A stretch of 40,441 nt of DNA from Betaproteobacteria bacterium HGW-Betaproteobacteria-12 (lineage in GTDB: Bacteria; Pseudomonadota; Gammaproteobacteria; Burkholderiales; Rhodocyclaceae): contig PHCU01000017.1 in NCBI GenBank assembly GCA_002842345.1, forward strand, positions 1-40,441, written 5' to 3'. This document shows positions 8,508 through 16,229 of the stretch, piece by piece (position 1 is the stretch's first letter; every line of letters starts with the position of its first letter). The notes beneath the pieces are model-generated. The model had not been told where the DNA came from. It searched no databases and saw only the letters and a list, made by a program, of their open reading frames with translations. The translations under genes were made by a program, and so were the position numbers.

Positions 8508-9557
8508 ATGTCGCCCGCCACTTCCACCCTGGCCAGCCTCGAGCCGATCCGCGGCTTGTCCGCCGCCCGCCTCGACGAACTGGCCCGTCTCTGTCCGATC
8601 GAGCGCTTTCCGCTCGGCGCCGATCCGCTGCTTGCCGGGACTGCCTTCAGCCTCGTCTACCTGCTCGCCGGCGAACTGCGCATCGTCCTGCCCGACGGCA
8701 GTTCGCGGCTGCTGGTCGGCGGCTGCGACATCGCCAACTGGCCGCTCGGCTACAAGACGGTGCTGCCGCAGAGCAGCAAGGCGGTGACCGAAGTCGAGCT
8801 GTTGCGTATCGATTTCGACCTGCTCGACATCATGATGACCTGGGACGAACTGGCGACCGTTGCCGATAGCCGCCCGGCCGGGAGCGACGGCAGTGCCCAG
8901 TGGAGCAACATGACCGGCGCCTTCAGCGCCCAGGCGCTGACCGCCGGCGCCCTGGCCGCCTTGCCGCCGGCGCACATCCACGAACTGATGCAGCGTTTCG
9001 AGCGGGTCAAGGTCAAGCGCGGTCAGGTCATCATTCGCGAGGGTGACCCGGGGGACTGCTTCTATCTGCTCGAATCGGGGCGCTGTACCGTCAATAAGCG
9101 GGTCGGCGGCGCCGCGCTCGGCATCGCCGAACTGAAGGCCGGCGACTCCTTCGGCGAAGAGGCCCTGGTCTCCGCTTCGCAACGTAACGCCACGGTGACC
9201 ATGAAGACCGATGGCAGCCTATTGCGCCTGGCCAAGCCGGATTTCGTCGAACTCTTGCAGGCGCCCCTGCTGCATGCCGTCAGCCGGGTCGAAGCGGAGC
9301 GCCGGGTGGCGACGGGCAGCGCCCGCTGGCTCGATGTCCGTTATCCGGCAGAATATGTCGAGGACGGCCTGACGGGCGCCATCAACCTGCCGCTCAACGA
9401 AATCCGCAATGCCCTGCAATTGCTCGACAAGGGGCTCGAATACATCGCCTATTGCCAGAGCGGCCGGCGCAGTTCCGCCGCCGCCTTCCTGCTCGCCCAG
9501 CATGGCTTCCGCGCCAGCCTGCTGGAAGGCGGGCTGGGGCTCGGGGAGGCGGCATGA
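8508..9557 (+). CDS. Cyclic-nucleotide-binding protein fused to a rhodanese domain
   Basis: This 349-residue cytoplasmic protein has three parts. Residues about 15-120 form a degenerate cyclic-nucleotide-binding fold lacking a clear phosphate-binding cassette. Residues about 150-260 form a second fold with an intact cassette (FGEEALVSASQRNATV, containing the Glu and Arg that hold the cyclic phosphate). Residues about 265-349 form a rhodanese domain with an active-site loop CQSGRRS, Cys316. It has no DNA-binding domain, so it is not a CRP-type regulator. Given the adjacent cyclase and phosphodiesterase, the second domain is probably the local cAMP receptor controlling sulfur-transferase or redox chemistry at Cys316; this function is inferred. 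Confidence 0.88.
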   Translation: MSPATSTLASLEPIRGLSAARLDELARLCPIERFPLGADPLLAGTAFSLVYLLAGELRIVLPDGSSRLLVGGCDIANWPLGYKTVLPQSSKAVTEVELLRIDFDLLDIMMTWDELATVADSRPAGSDGSAQWSNMTGAFSAQALTAGALAALPPAHIHELMQRFERVKVKRGQVIIREGDPGDCFYLLESGRCTVNKRVGGAALGIAELKAGDSFGEEALVSASQRNATVTMKTDGSLLRLAKPDFVELLQAPLLHAVSRVEAERRVATGSARWLDVRYPAEYVEDGLTGAINLPLNEIRNALQLLDKGLEYIAYCQSGRRSSAAAFLLAQHGFRASLLEGGLGLGEAA

Positions 9558-9591
9558 GGGCGGGGCCGCGCAAGGGGCTCGGGTAGGCATC

Positions 9592-11178
9592 ATGGAAACA
9601 CTCGACAATCTGTTTCGCCGTCTCGAACAACTCAACGATATCGGTGCGTCGCTCTCCAACGAACGCAACCTCGACCTGCTGCTGGAAAAGATCCTGCTCG
9701 CCGCCAAGACCATCACCGGCGCCGACGGCGGCACCCTCTACCTGCTGTCCGAGGACCATCAGCACCTGCACTTCGAGATCGTACGCACCGACTCGCTGGG
9801 CATCGCCTTCGGCGGCGCCAGCGCCGAGCCGACCTCGGGCAAGTTTCCCGATCTCTGCCTGTATCGCCCGGACGGCCTGCCCAACAACAGCATGGTTGCC
9901 GCCTATGCGGCGATCACCGGCAAGACGGTCAATATCGCCGATGCCGACACCGCAGTCGGTTTCGACTTCTCGGGCACGCGCCAGTTCGACGAACGCACCG
10001 GCTACCGTTCCCGCTCCTTCCTGACCGTGCCGCTGAAGAACCACGAGAGCGAGATCATCGGCGTGCTGCAGTTGATCAATGCGCTCGATCCGATAACTCG
10101 CCAGGTCGTCGAGTTTTCGCCGGCCGACCAGCGCCTGGCCGAATCGCTGGCCTCGCAGGCCGCCATCGCCCTGACCAACCGCCAGTTGGTCGAGCAGATG
10201 GAAACGCTATTCGAATCCTTCATTCAGCTGATCAACCTGGCCATCGACGAAAAATCGCCCTACACCGGCGGCCACTGCCAGCGCGTGCCGGAACTGACGA
10301 TGCTGCTGGCCGATGCCGTTGATGCCACCACGGAAGGGCCGCTGGCCGATTTCCGGCTGACCGACAAGGACCGCTACGAACTGCGTATCGCCGCCCTGAT
10401 GCACGACTGCGGCAAGGTGACGACGCCAGTGCATGTCGTCGACAAGTCGACCAAGCTGCAGACCCTCTTCGACCGCATTCACCTGCTCGACACGCGCTTC
10501 GAAGTGCTCAAACGCGATGCCCAGGTGCGCTTGTGGCGCAGCATCGCCGAAGGCGGCGAGCGGCACGCGGCCGAGCAGCGTTACCGCGAGTTCTGCCGGC
10601 GCTGCGATGCCGACCGCGAATTCCTCCGCCAGGCCAACGTCGGCAGCGAACGGATGGGCGACGAGGATATCGAACGCGTCCGCCGCATCGGTAGCGATTA
10701 CCACTGGCGCGACATCGACGGCAATGAGGTGCCCTTCCTCTCGGCCGACGAACTCGAGAACCTGACCATCCGCGCCGGCACCCTGACCAAGGCGGAGCGG
10801 CAGATCATCAACCACCACATCGTGGCCACCATCCGCATGCTCGAACAGCTCCCCTGGCCCAAGCATTTGAAGAACGTCCCGGAATACGCCGGCGGTCACC
10901 ACGAACGCATGGACGGCAAGGGCTACCCGAAGGGCCTGAAGCGCGAGCAGATGAGCTGGCAGGCCCGGATGATGGGCATCGCCGACATCTTCGAAGCCCT
11001 GACAGCCAAGGACCGGCCGTACAAGGAAGGGATGAAGCTGTCGCAGGCGCTGAAGATTCTCGAGAATTTCCGCAACAACGGGCATATCGATCCGGATTTG
11101 TTCGACGTGTTTTTGAACTCAGGCGTCTACCGGCGCTACGCCGAGGCCTTTCTCGGGGAACGGCAGATCGATTGCTGA
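9592..11178 (+). CDS. GAF/HD-GYP protein, probable cyclic-di-GMP phosphodiesterase
   Basis: This is a 528-residue soluble regulator. A GAF domain (about 22-190) is followed by a long linker helix and an HD-GYP hydrolase domain (about 205-525). The catalytic elements are present: TGGHCQRV, the HD pair His271-Asp272 in MHDCGK, NHHIV, HHERMDGKGYP with His436-His437-Glu438, and the GYP at 444-446. These are the metal ligands and signature of enzymes that degrade c-di-GMP. An insertion of about 80 residues (about 300-385) separates the HD and second His motifs. ATG 9592 was chosen because it opens a helical start (METLDNLFRRLEQL); the frame upstream merely shadows the rhodanese gene. It lies 34 bp after that gene. 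Confidence 0.9.
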   Translation: METLDNLFRRLEQLNDIGASLSNERNLDLLLEKILLAAKTITGADGGTLYLLSEDHQHLHFEIVRTDSLGIAFGGASAEPTSGKFPDLCLYRPDGLPNNSMVAAYAAITGKTVNIADADTAVGFDFSGTRQFDERTGYRSRSFLTVPLKNHESEIIGVLQLINALDPITRQVVEFSPADQRLAESLASQAAIALTNRQLVEQMETLFESFIQLINLAIDEKSPYTGGHCQRVPELTMLLADAVDATTEGPLADFRLTDKDRYELRIAALMHDCGKVTTPVHVVDKSTKLQTLFDRIHLLDTRFEVLKRDAQVRLWRSIAEGGERHAAEQRYREFCRRCDADREFLRQANVGSERMGDEDIERVRRIGSDYHWRDIDGNEVPFLSADELENLTIRAGTLTKAERQIINHHIVATIRMLEQLPWPKHLKNVPEYAGGHHERMDGKGYPKGLKREQMSWQARMMGIADIFEALTAKDRPYKEGMKLSQALKILENFRNNGHIDPDLFDVFLNSGVYRRYAEAFLGERQIDC

Positions 11179-11186
11179 GCCAGTGA

Positions 11187-12015
11187 CCGGCACCGCGGTC
11201 ACCCGACACGGAAGCCCTTTACGCCGAATTCGTTGCCGGTAAGACCCGGGCCAAGGAGCGGGAGGCGAATCTTGCCCAATCGGTACGGGAGTTCGCCGGC
11301 ATGGCGAAAGGGGTATTTCTCAACCGCGTGCCGTCGATCGTGACGGCGACGTTACGGAAGCTCGACGACCATGGCCTCCTCGGCAAAAATCTCATGGTTA
11401 TCGGGACCAATGCTTTGCACGGGTATGAGTCGGTAGCGGGCGTCCAGTTCGATGCAGGCTTGATGGCAACGACGGACGTAGACCTCCTGTCGGATGCCCG
11501 TGCCACCTTGAAGCTCGCCCTTCTTGATGACGCAGTGGCCGAAGCCGGGGTGCTCGCCATTTTGCAGAAAGTCGACCGTTCGTTCGAGGCGGTGCGGAAA
11601 GACGATTTCCGGGCAGTCAACAAGGCGGGTTTCTAGGTCGATCTGGTCAAGCAAGCACCCAATCCGCCCTGGAAAGCGGGCGAGTCGGAGCGAATCGCGG
11701 CAGCGGATCTGAAACCCTCCTGGCTCCCCAATATCAAATGGCTGCTGGCCAGTGAGAAATTCCGCGCCGTTGTGCTCGGCCAGGACGGCTTGCCGGCGCC
11801 CATGGTCTGTCCAGACCCGCGTGCCTTTGCGGTCTATAAGCAGTGGCTGAGCGAGCAGCGCGACCGCGATCCGGGAAAAATCCAGCGCGACCGGCAGCAG
11901 GCGGCAGCAACCATTGCCCAGGTGCGCGAGAAATTCCCGCACCTGGCGCTCGATGACAACGCCGAGCGCTTGTTTCCGGCGACCGTGCGCAAGCTTTTCC
12001 GTGGCTCGGAGTTCG
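11187..12015 (+). pseudogene. Decayed GSU2403-family nucleotidyltransferase-fold gene
   Basis: One frame carries a recognisable protein that is broken. It is open after a TGA at 11184 and lacks a convincing start. It contains YAEFVAGKTRAKEREANL, then GTNALHGYESVAGVQFD and a DVDLL motif typical of the nucleotidyltransferase fold in this family. A TAG at 11634-11636 interrupts a continuous match (AVNKAGF stop VDLVKQAP). The frame continues with WLPNIKWLLASEKFRAVVLGQDGLPAP to about 12010, after which similarity to a folded domain is lost. Family assignment rests on memory of PF12281-like proteins. If the TAG were read or were a sequence error, the 3' part would still be intact but the 5' end would still lack a good start. 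Confidence 0.6.
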
Positions 12016-12084
12016 GGCTCAGAGGGAATCAGGGCACTTGCAAAAATAGTGAGTTGACGCGGCCTGATAGTAGTGTGCTGGTCA

Positions 12085-12101
12085 TGCACAAAATTAGTGC
12101 A
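12085..12101. promoter_or_regulatory. Inverted repeat TGCAC-N7-GTGCA
   Basis: A perfect 5-bp dyad with a 7-bp AT-rich centre (aaaatta) matches the GCAC-N7-GTGC form of NtrC-type operators. It lies in debris between the decayed nucleotidyltransferase gene and a 29-codon gene fragment, so it may be a relic of a lost promoter. No intact gene follows within a normal distance except pilA, about 400 bp away. Confidence 0.3.
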
Positions 12102-12112
12102 ATGCTCCAATC

Positions 12113-12202
12113 GTGGCCACCCAAAACGAAACGCTCGCCGCATCCCTTGCACAGCTCAAGGCCCTCCAGGATATCCGCCAGCCGGCGAAATCGAGAATCT
12201 GA
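12113..12202 (+). pseudogene. Short gene remnant resembling a Fic-protein N-terminus
   Basis: A GTG-started frame of 29 residues contains NETLAASLAQLKALQD, which resembles the first helix of some Fic/cell-filamentation proteins, and then stops at TGA 12200-12202. The next frame (about 12184-12300) has GC-rich third positions and could be another remnant of the same gene after a deletion, but I do not recognise it. The match is short, so the family name is tentative; decay of a gene here is the safer reading. Confidence 0.3.
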
Positions 12203-12435
12203 GCAGCCGTGTCGGTACGGCGAGTATCGCCGAGTGGCATATCGTCAAGCACCGCATTGCGGACCGCTTCCTCAGCCCGCAGCAAATCGATCGCGGATGA
12301 CAAATTGTGCCGCCGGAGACTGCCGAAATTTGGCACCTTTACGCCTGTCATGTTGTTGGCGTAGCCTCGTTTCTGAACTTTGTTGTGCTTAAGTTATTGA
12401 AAGTTGGCGATTTGTAACTTTCCTTGCCAATTTGT
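12203..12435. other. Gene-poor stretch before pilA
   Basis: Together with 12016-12112 this stretch holds no convincing intact gene. A plus-strand frame to 12300 and a minus-strand frame across 12094-12351 are both open and partly codon-like, but neither has a recognisable domain or ribosome site. From about 12350 the sequence becomes AT-rich and leads into the pilA promoter. Confidence 0.5.
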
Positions 12436-12441
12436 GTCGTG

Positions 12442-12465
12442 CTGGCACGGAAGGTGTTTTATAGT
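12442..12465 (+). promoter_or_regulatory. Probable pilA promoter (sigma-54-like, with an overlapping -10-like box)
   Basis: The sequence tggcacg (12443-12449) matches the -24 half of a sigma-54 promoter. The G at 12456 falls at the correct 12-bp spacing for the -12 element, although the second base is T rather than C. PilA genes in proteobacteria are commonly sigma-54/PilR dependent. A TATAGT at 12460-12465 could instead serve as a sigma-70 -10 box, but no good -35 precedes it. Confidence 0.42.
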
Positions 12466-12507
12466 AACCAGCGGCTTTTCCCGCCTTTCTTGTAAAAGGA
12501 GATTCAA

Positions 12508-12987
12508 ATGAAGCGTGTTCAACAAGGTTTCACCCTGATCGAACTGATGATTGTCGTGGCCATCATCGGTATTCTGGCTGCCGTCGCATTGCCGGCTTAT
12601 CAGGATTACACGAAAAAAGCAAAGGTCTCGGAGATCGTTCTTGCAGCCAGCGGCTGCCGTACTACTATTACCGAGGTTTATCAATCGGGTTCTGCTTCTA
12701 GTGCTCCCGGTGCCAATGGCTGGGGGTGTGAAAGTGCTTCCGCGACAAGCAAGTACGTCGCGAGTATCGTAACCGATGCAGATGGCCAAGTGACAGTTAC
12801 GGCACAAGGATTCAATGATGCCAATATTGATGGCGAAGCCGTTATCCTTCAACCGCGTACCCAAGCTGGTGCTGCAATGGTTTGGGCTACTAACGCCGGT
12901 TCGCAAGTAAATCAGTGGGCTTGTGGCGCCACCACCGGCTCTACGATCCTCAAGTTCCTGCCAGGTTCTTGCAAGACAGCTTTCTAA
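12508..12987 (+). CDS. pilA: Type IV major pilin PilA
   Basis: This 159-residue type IVa pilin begins with a six-residue leader and cleavage site (KRVQQG before Phe8). The mature N-terminal helix then runs [18 protein letters not shown], with the conserved Glu at mature position 5. Prepilin peptidase should cut and methylate at Phe8. The globular part has four cysteines, two near residues 49 and 72 and two forming the usual C-terminal disulfide loop. A strong aaaaggag ribosome site precedes ATG 12508. The gene has its own promoter and terminator, and a PglL/TfpO-type gene lies directly downstream. Base composition is visibly less GC-rich than the flanking signalling genes. Confidence 0.95.
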   Translation: MKRVQQGFTLIELMIVVAIIGILAAVALPAYQDYTKKAKVSEIVLAASGCRTTITEVYQSGSASSAPGANGWGCESASATSKYVASIVTDADGQVTVTAQGFNDANIDGEAVILQPRTQAGAAMVWATNAGSQVNQWACGATTGSTILKFLPGSCKTAF

Positions 12988-13001
12988 TTTATTTGTTTCC
13001 C

Positions 13002-13027
13002 AAAAGGGCCGCGTAAGCGGCCTTTTT
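13002..13027 (+). terminator. Rho-independent terminator after pilA
   Basis: The stem aaaagggccgc / gcggccttttt includes a perfect ggccgc/gcggcc core and a gtaa loop, and ends in a T run. It lies just after the pilA stop and should let pilA be expressed far above the downstream glycosyltransferase. Confidence 0.9.
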
Positions 13028-13044
13028 CATTTTTGGGGTTTTAT

Positions 13045-14727
13045 GTGAATCTGTTATTACTGTACGCGGGATGTTTGAGCCTGATATGGGCATGGCTCGA
13101 TCCAAATCACTACCTGCCTTGGACGACATTTCGTAATGATCTGCTGGCTTGGTTGACATTGTTACTCGTTCTGTTTGCTACCCTTGTCGGCAGGCTTCCG
13201 CTGGTATTTCCAAGGTTAGCGATCGTACTTCTAATCTTGGCCGCCTGGCCCGCGTTGCAGTTTGCCTTTGGCGAGGTTTTCTTCTTTGGTGACGTCCTGT
13301 TAGCCTCTGCATATCTTGTTGGTTTTTCGCTGTCCATTGCAGTGGCTTATGGTGCTAGGGAAAGAGCGCTTCAATTCGTTCATGCGCTCGCGATTGTCTT
13401 TGTCTCGGGGGCTCTGCTCTCATTTCTGATTGCCATCTGCCAATGGCTTTCGCTCGACTTGCTTGGCATATGGGCATTTGGCTTGCCAAGTGGCGGGAGG
13501 CCATACGGCAATCTGGCGCAGCCGAATAATCTGGCTTCGCTCCTGTTTGTCGGGATTGCTGCGGCGATCTACCTGCGACTCTGCGGCCTATGGGGAAGGA
13601 GCCTCTCCGGATTGGTCATTTTATTGCTCCTGGCGGGGGTTGCCATGACGCAGTCACGAATGGCATTGGTCGTACTGGTCGTACTCTTGCTCTGGTTGGC
13701 CGTGGGGCGAAACCGGATGGGCTTCAATGTGTCACGAGGTGAGATCGTATCCGCAGGCGTGGTGGCAGTTTCACTGTGGATGGTCTGGCCCAGTTTTTCA
13801 GACCTACTGTATCTGTCTTCACAAGGAGCGATTGATCGCCTGATAGGCGTTGGTAGCGACGTACGCTTAGTCATGTGGATACAGCTGCTGGATGCCGCTT
13901 GGCAACGTCCGCTGACCGGCTGGGGCTGGAACCAGGTGAGTGTTGCTCAGGTGGCGGTGGCTGCCGACTATCCCAATTCGATTTTCACCGAACATTCACA
14001 CAACTTGTTTGTTGATCTAATGGTTTGGAATGGTGGTGTGCCAGGCCTCTTAATGTCCATCTCCCTGATGGCTTGGGCTTGGCTTCGTCTTCGTCAAATC
14101 GCCACCCTGCCAGGATGGTTGGCCATGGCAGCCTTTCTGGTGTTTGGGGTGCATGCGATGTTCGAATTTCCTTTGGACTACGCCTTCTTCCTGGTGCCGA
14201 TGGGTTTTTTTGTGGGAATTGTCGAGGCAAGTGTCGGTGCACGAGCCGTGTGGCAACTAGGAAGCCGCTCGGTTGCATTGGGTTTGCTGCTCGGCTTGGG
14301 ACTGCTGGGGGCAATCTTCCTGGAATATTTGCTCGTCGAAAACGACCACCGGCGGCTACGCTTCGAGGCGATCGGTGTAGAACAACGTTCGCCGGACCAC
14401 ATGGCCCCCGACGTCATGCTGCTGACTCAGAGTCGTGAGTTCTTACGTTTTGCACGTAGCGAGGCTCGCCCCGGTATGAGCGATGAAGAACTTGAGTGGA
14501 TGCGCCAGGTTTCTTCTCGCTACGCCTACCCGCCGGCCATGTTTCGCTACGCATTGGCGCTGGCAATGAATGAACGTTATCAGGAGGCGGAGCGAACCTT
14601 GCTGTCCCTGCGCCAAATGCACCCCGAGAAATTCTTTATTGAAGCAGCGGGAAGCTGGGCGGCGCTGTCGAAGCGCTATCCGCAGCTGGATTCGGTAGAT
14701 TTTCCCGAACCCAATAATCAGCCGTAG
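13045..14727 (+). CDS. PglL/TfpO-like pilin O-oligosaccharyltransferase (Wzy/O-antigen ligase family)
   Basis: This is a predicted polytopic inner-membrane protein of about 560 residues with 10-12 hydrophobic helices. The PglL-type signature GGRPYGNLAQPNNLASLL lies near residue 155. A periplasmic loop with TGWGWNQ and FTEHSHNLFVDL carries the conserved His region of O-antigen ligases. A soluble C-terminal region of about 130 residues resembles the Wzy_C_2 extension. Its place directly after pilA suggests glycosylation of the pilin. GTG 13045 was chosen because gggg precedes it by six bases; a TTG at 13033 is possible. The gene shares the lower GC of pilA and ends one base before the convergent CYTH-CHAD stop. 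Confidence 0.85.
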   Translation: MNLLLLYAGCLSLIWAWLDPNHYLPWTTFRNDLLAWLTLLLVLFATLVGRLPLVFPRLAIVLLILAAWPALQFAFGEVFFFGDVLLASAYLVGFSLSIAVAYGARERALQFVHALAIVFVSGALLSFLIAICQWLSLDLLGIWAFGLPSGGRPYGNLAQPNNLASLLFVGIAAAIYLRLCGLWGRSLSGLVILLLLAGVAMTQSRMALVVLVVLLLWLAVGRNRMGFNVSRGEIVSAGVVAVSLWMVWPSFSDLLYLSSQGAIDRLIGVGSDVRLVMWIQLLDAAWQRPLTGWGWNQVSVAQVAVAADYPNSIFTEHSHNLFVDLMVWNGGVPGLLMSISLMAWAWLRLRQIATLPGWLAMAAFLVFGVHAMFEFPLDYAFFLVPMGFFVGIVEASVGARAVWQLGSRSVALGLLLGLGLLGAIFLEYLLVENDHRRLRFEAIGVEQRSPDHMAPDVMLLTQSREFLRFARSEARPGMSDEELEWMRQVSSRYAYPPAMFRYALALAMNERYQEAERTLLSLRQMHPEKFFIEAAGSWAALSKRYPQLDSVDFPEPNNQP

Positions 14728-14728
14728 T

Positions 14729-16198
14729 TCAGCAAGTCGGCCGCCGCTGTGCCAGCCAGGCCGCCAGCGCCTCCGGCAACTGTTCAACGAGCAGCCCCTG
14801 GCGTCCGGCCATCCAGCCGTGGATCGGGCCCGGGGGGCGTTTGGCGAGGGCTTCCTTGATCAGCATTTCGGCGGTGACGTGGTCGTTGATCAGGCCGAGT
14901 TCGTCCTGCAGGCGGCCGAGCACGGCGAGGTAGGGGACGAGACGGTTCTCGGGCAGCAGCGGGGCGAAGAATTCCATCGTGTAGCGCAGCTTCTTGAAGG
15001 CGATGCGCAGGCGGTGGCGGTCTTCCGGGCTTAGCGTGGCATGGCTTTCGGCCAGCTTGCGGGCGCGGCGGGAGTGGTAGGCGAGGCGCTCGCCGGCGAA
15101 TTTTTTCAGCGGCAGCGGCAGGGTGTCACTGAGGGCGTAGACGGCGGCGGTGAATTCGACGATCAGGCGCGGATATTCGCCTATGGCGAGCAGGCGGACG
15201 ATCGAGCGGCGGGCACGGCGGGCGCGCTGGCGGGCTTCGTTGCGCAGGCGTTTGAGGTCGCGGTCGGCGGGGAACAGGGCGTGGATGGGCGGCAGTGTCT
15301 CTTCGAGGAAGACGTCCCAGTTGCGGGCGTCGCCGAGGGCGCCGGCGAGCGTCTGCCAGGTCTGACCGTAGGCCTTGACGAACTCCGCCGGCAGGGCCGG
15401 GGCGAACAGCTTGATCGCCGAGCGCAGCCGGCGCAGGGCGACGCGCGCCTGGTGGATGAATTCCGCTTCGCCGCCGGCAAGCAATCCCTGTTCATTGCGC
15501 TGGAAGTGTTCGAGGCAGCCCAGCGCGATGCTGCGGAAGGCTTCGACCGGTGTCAGGCTGTCGTCGAGCGGCGCCGGTTTGGCCTTGAACGGGCGCGCCG
15601 GTTCGTCGAGGAACAGGGCGTAGCCGCGTTCGGCCTTGCTGGCGACGGCCGGCTGCAGGTGCAATTGTTTTTGCAGACTGCGGGTCAGGCCGAAGATGTC
15701 CTCGATGCGGCCGCTGAGCAGTTCGAGTTCAACTTCGCAGATGGGCGCGCGGCGCTCGCGGCTGGCGATGTGGCCGCGGTCGAGCGCCAGTTCGATCAGC
15801 GATTCGCCAAAGGGCACCTGCCAGGTCTGGCGGCGGAAGTCGGTGGTGAACACGGGTTCCAGGCGCTCGGTTGCCGCTTCGAGAAAGTCCTGCAGTTCCG
15901 GTGCGTCGACATGGCTGAAATCGAAGTGGCCCGGTGTTGCCGGCGCTTCCCATTCGCTGCGCACGGCCAGCCCGCCGCTGGCCGGTTCGGCCGATTTGAC
16001 GGTGAGCAGCCACTCCCAGCCCTTCTGGCGGAAACGCATGGCGATGCGCCGGCCGGCCAGGGCGAGGTCCGGCGTGTCGTAATAGGTGTTGAGCAGGCGC
16101 TGGCGTTGCGCTTTGATGCCGACCAGCGCCGGATGGCTGGCCAGCTTGCGGGCGTTCTTTGCATCCAGTTGCAGCTTCAGTTCGATTTCCGTGCTCAT
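14729..16198 (-). CDS. CYTH-CHAD protein, probable inorganic triphosphatase
   Basis: The protein has 489 residues and is YgiF-like. The CYTH tunnel domain (about 1-200) opens with the ExExK signature Glu4-Glu6-Lys8 (MSTEIELKL), and has RLLNTYYDTPDLAL and MRFRQKGWEWLLTVK. The CHAD domain (about 215-489) is helical and rich in conserved His and Arg (HQARVALRRLRSAIKLF, RLRIAFKKLRYTMEFF), a fold linked to polyphosphate binding. The start has no clear ribosome site: the sequence before ATG 16198 is the tail of the inserted fic segment. The ancestral ribosome site gagggag now lies 1.5 kb upstream, at the lapD end. Expression may thus have changed after the insertion. Confidence 0.92.
   Translation of the reverse strand: MSTEIELKLQLDAKNARKLASHPALVGIKAQRQRLLNTYYDTPDLALAGRRIAMRFRQKGWEWLLTVKSAEPASGGLAVRSEWEAPATPGHFDFSHVDAPELQDFLEAATERLEPVFTTDFRRQTWQVPFGESLIELALDRGHIASRERRAPICEVELELLSGRIEDIFGLTRSLQKQLHLQPAVASKAERGYALFLDEPARPFKAKPAPLDDSLTPVEAFRSIALGCLEHFQRNEQGLLAGGEAEFIHQARVALRRLRSAIKLFAPALPAEFVKAYGQTWQTLAGALGDARNWDVFLEETLPPIHALFPADRDLKRLRNEARQRARRARRSIVRLLAIGEYPRLIVEFTAAVYALSDTLPLPLKKFAGERLAYHSRRARKLAESHATLSPEDRHRLRIAFKKLRYTMEFFAPLLPENRLVPYLAVLGRLQDELGLINDHVTAEMLIKEALAKRPPGPIHGWMAGRQGLLVEQLPEALAAWLAQRRPTC
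16177..16198 (-). repeat. Left copy of a 22-bp direct repeat flanking fic (start of the CYTH gene)
   Basis: These 22 bases are identical to 17700-17721, in the same orientation. Here they encode the first seven codons of the CYTH-CHAD gene. Together the two copies bracket a segment of about 1.5 kb holding only fic and its control region. Confidence 0.95.
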
Positions 16199-16229
16199 GT
16201 GTGCGGGATTTCTGTCGGAGATGATTGGG

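Noticed and set aside
8508..9557. Calling the cyclic-nucleotide-binding protein a CRP/FNR regulator
   Set aside because: No helix-turn-helix follows the nucleotide-binding domain; the C-terminus is rhodanese with a Cys loop.
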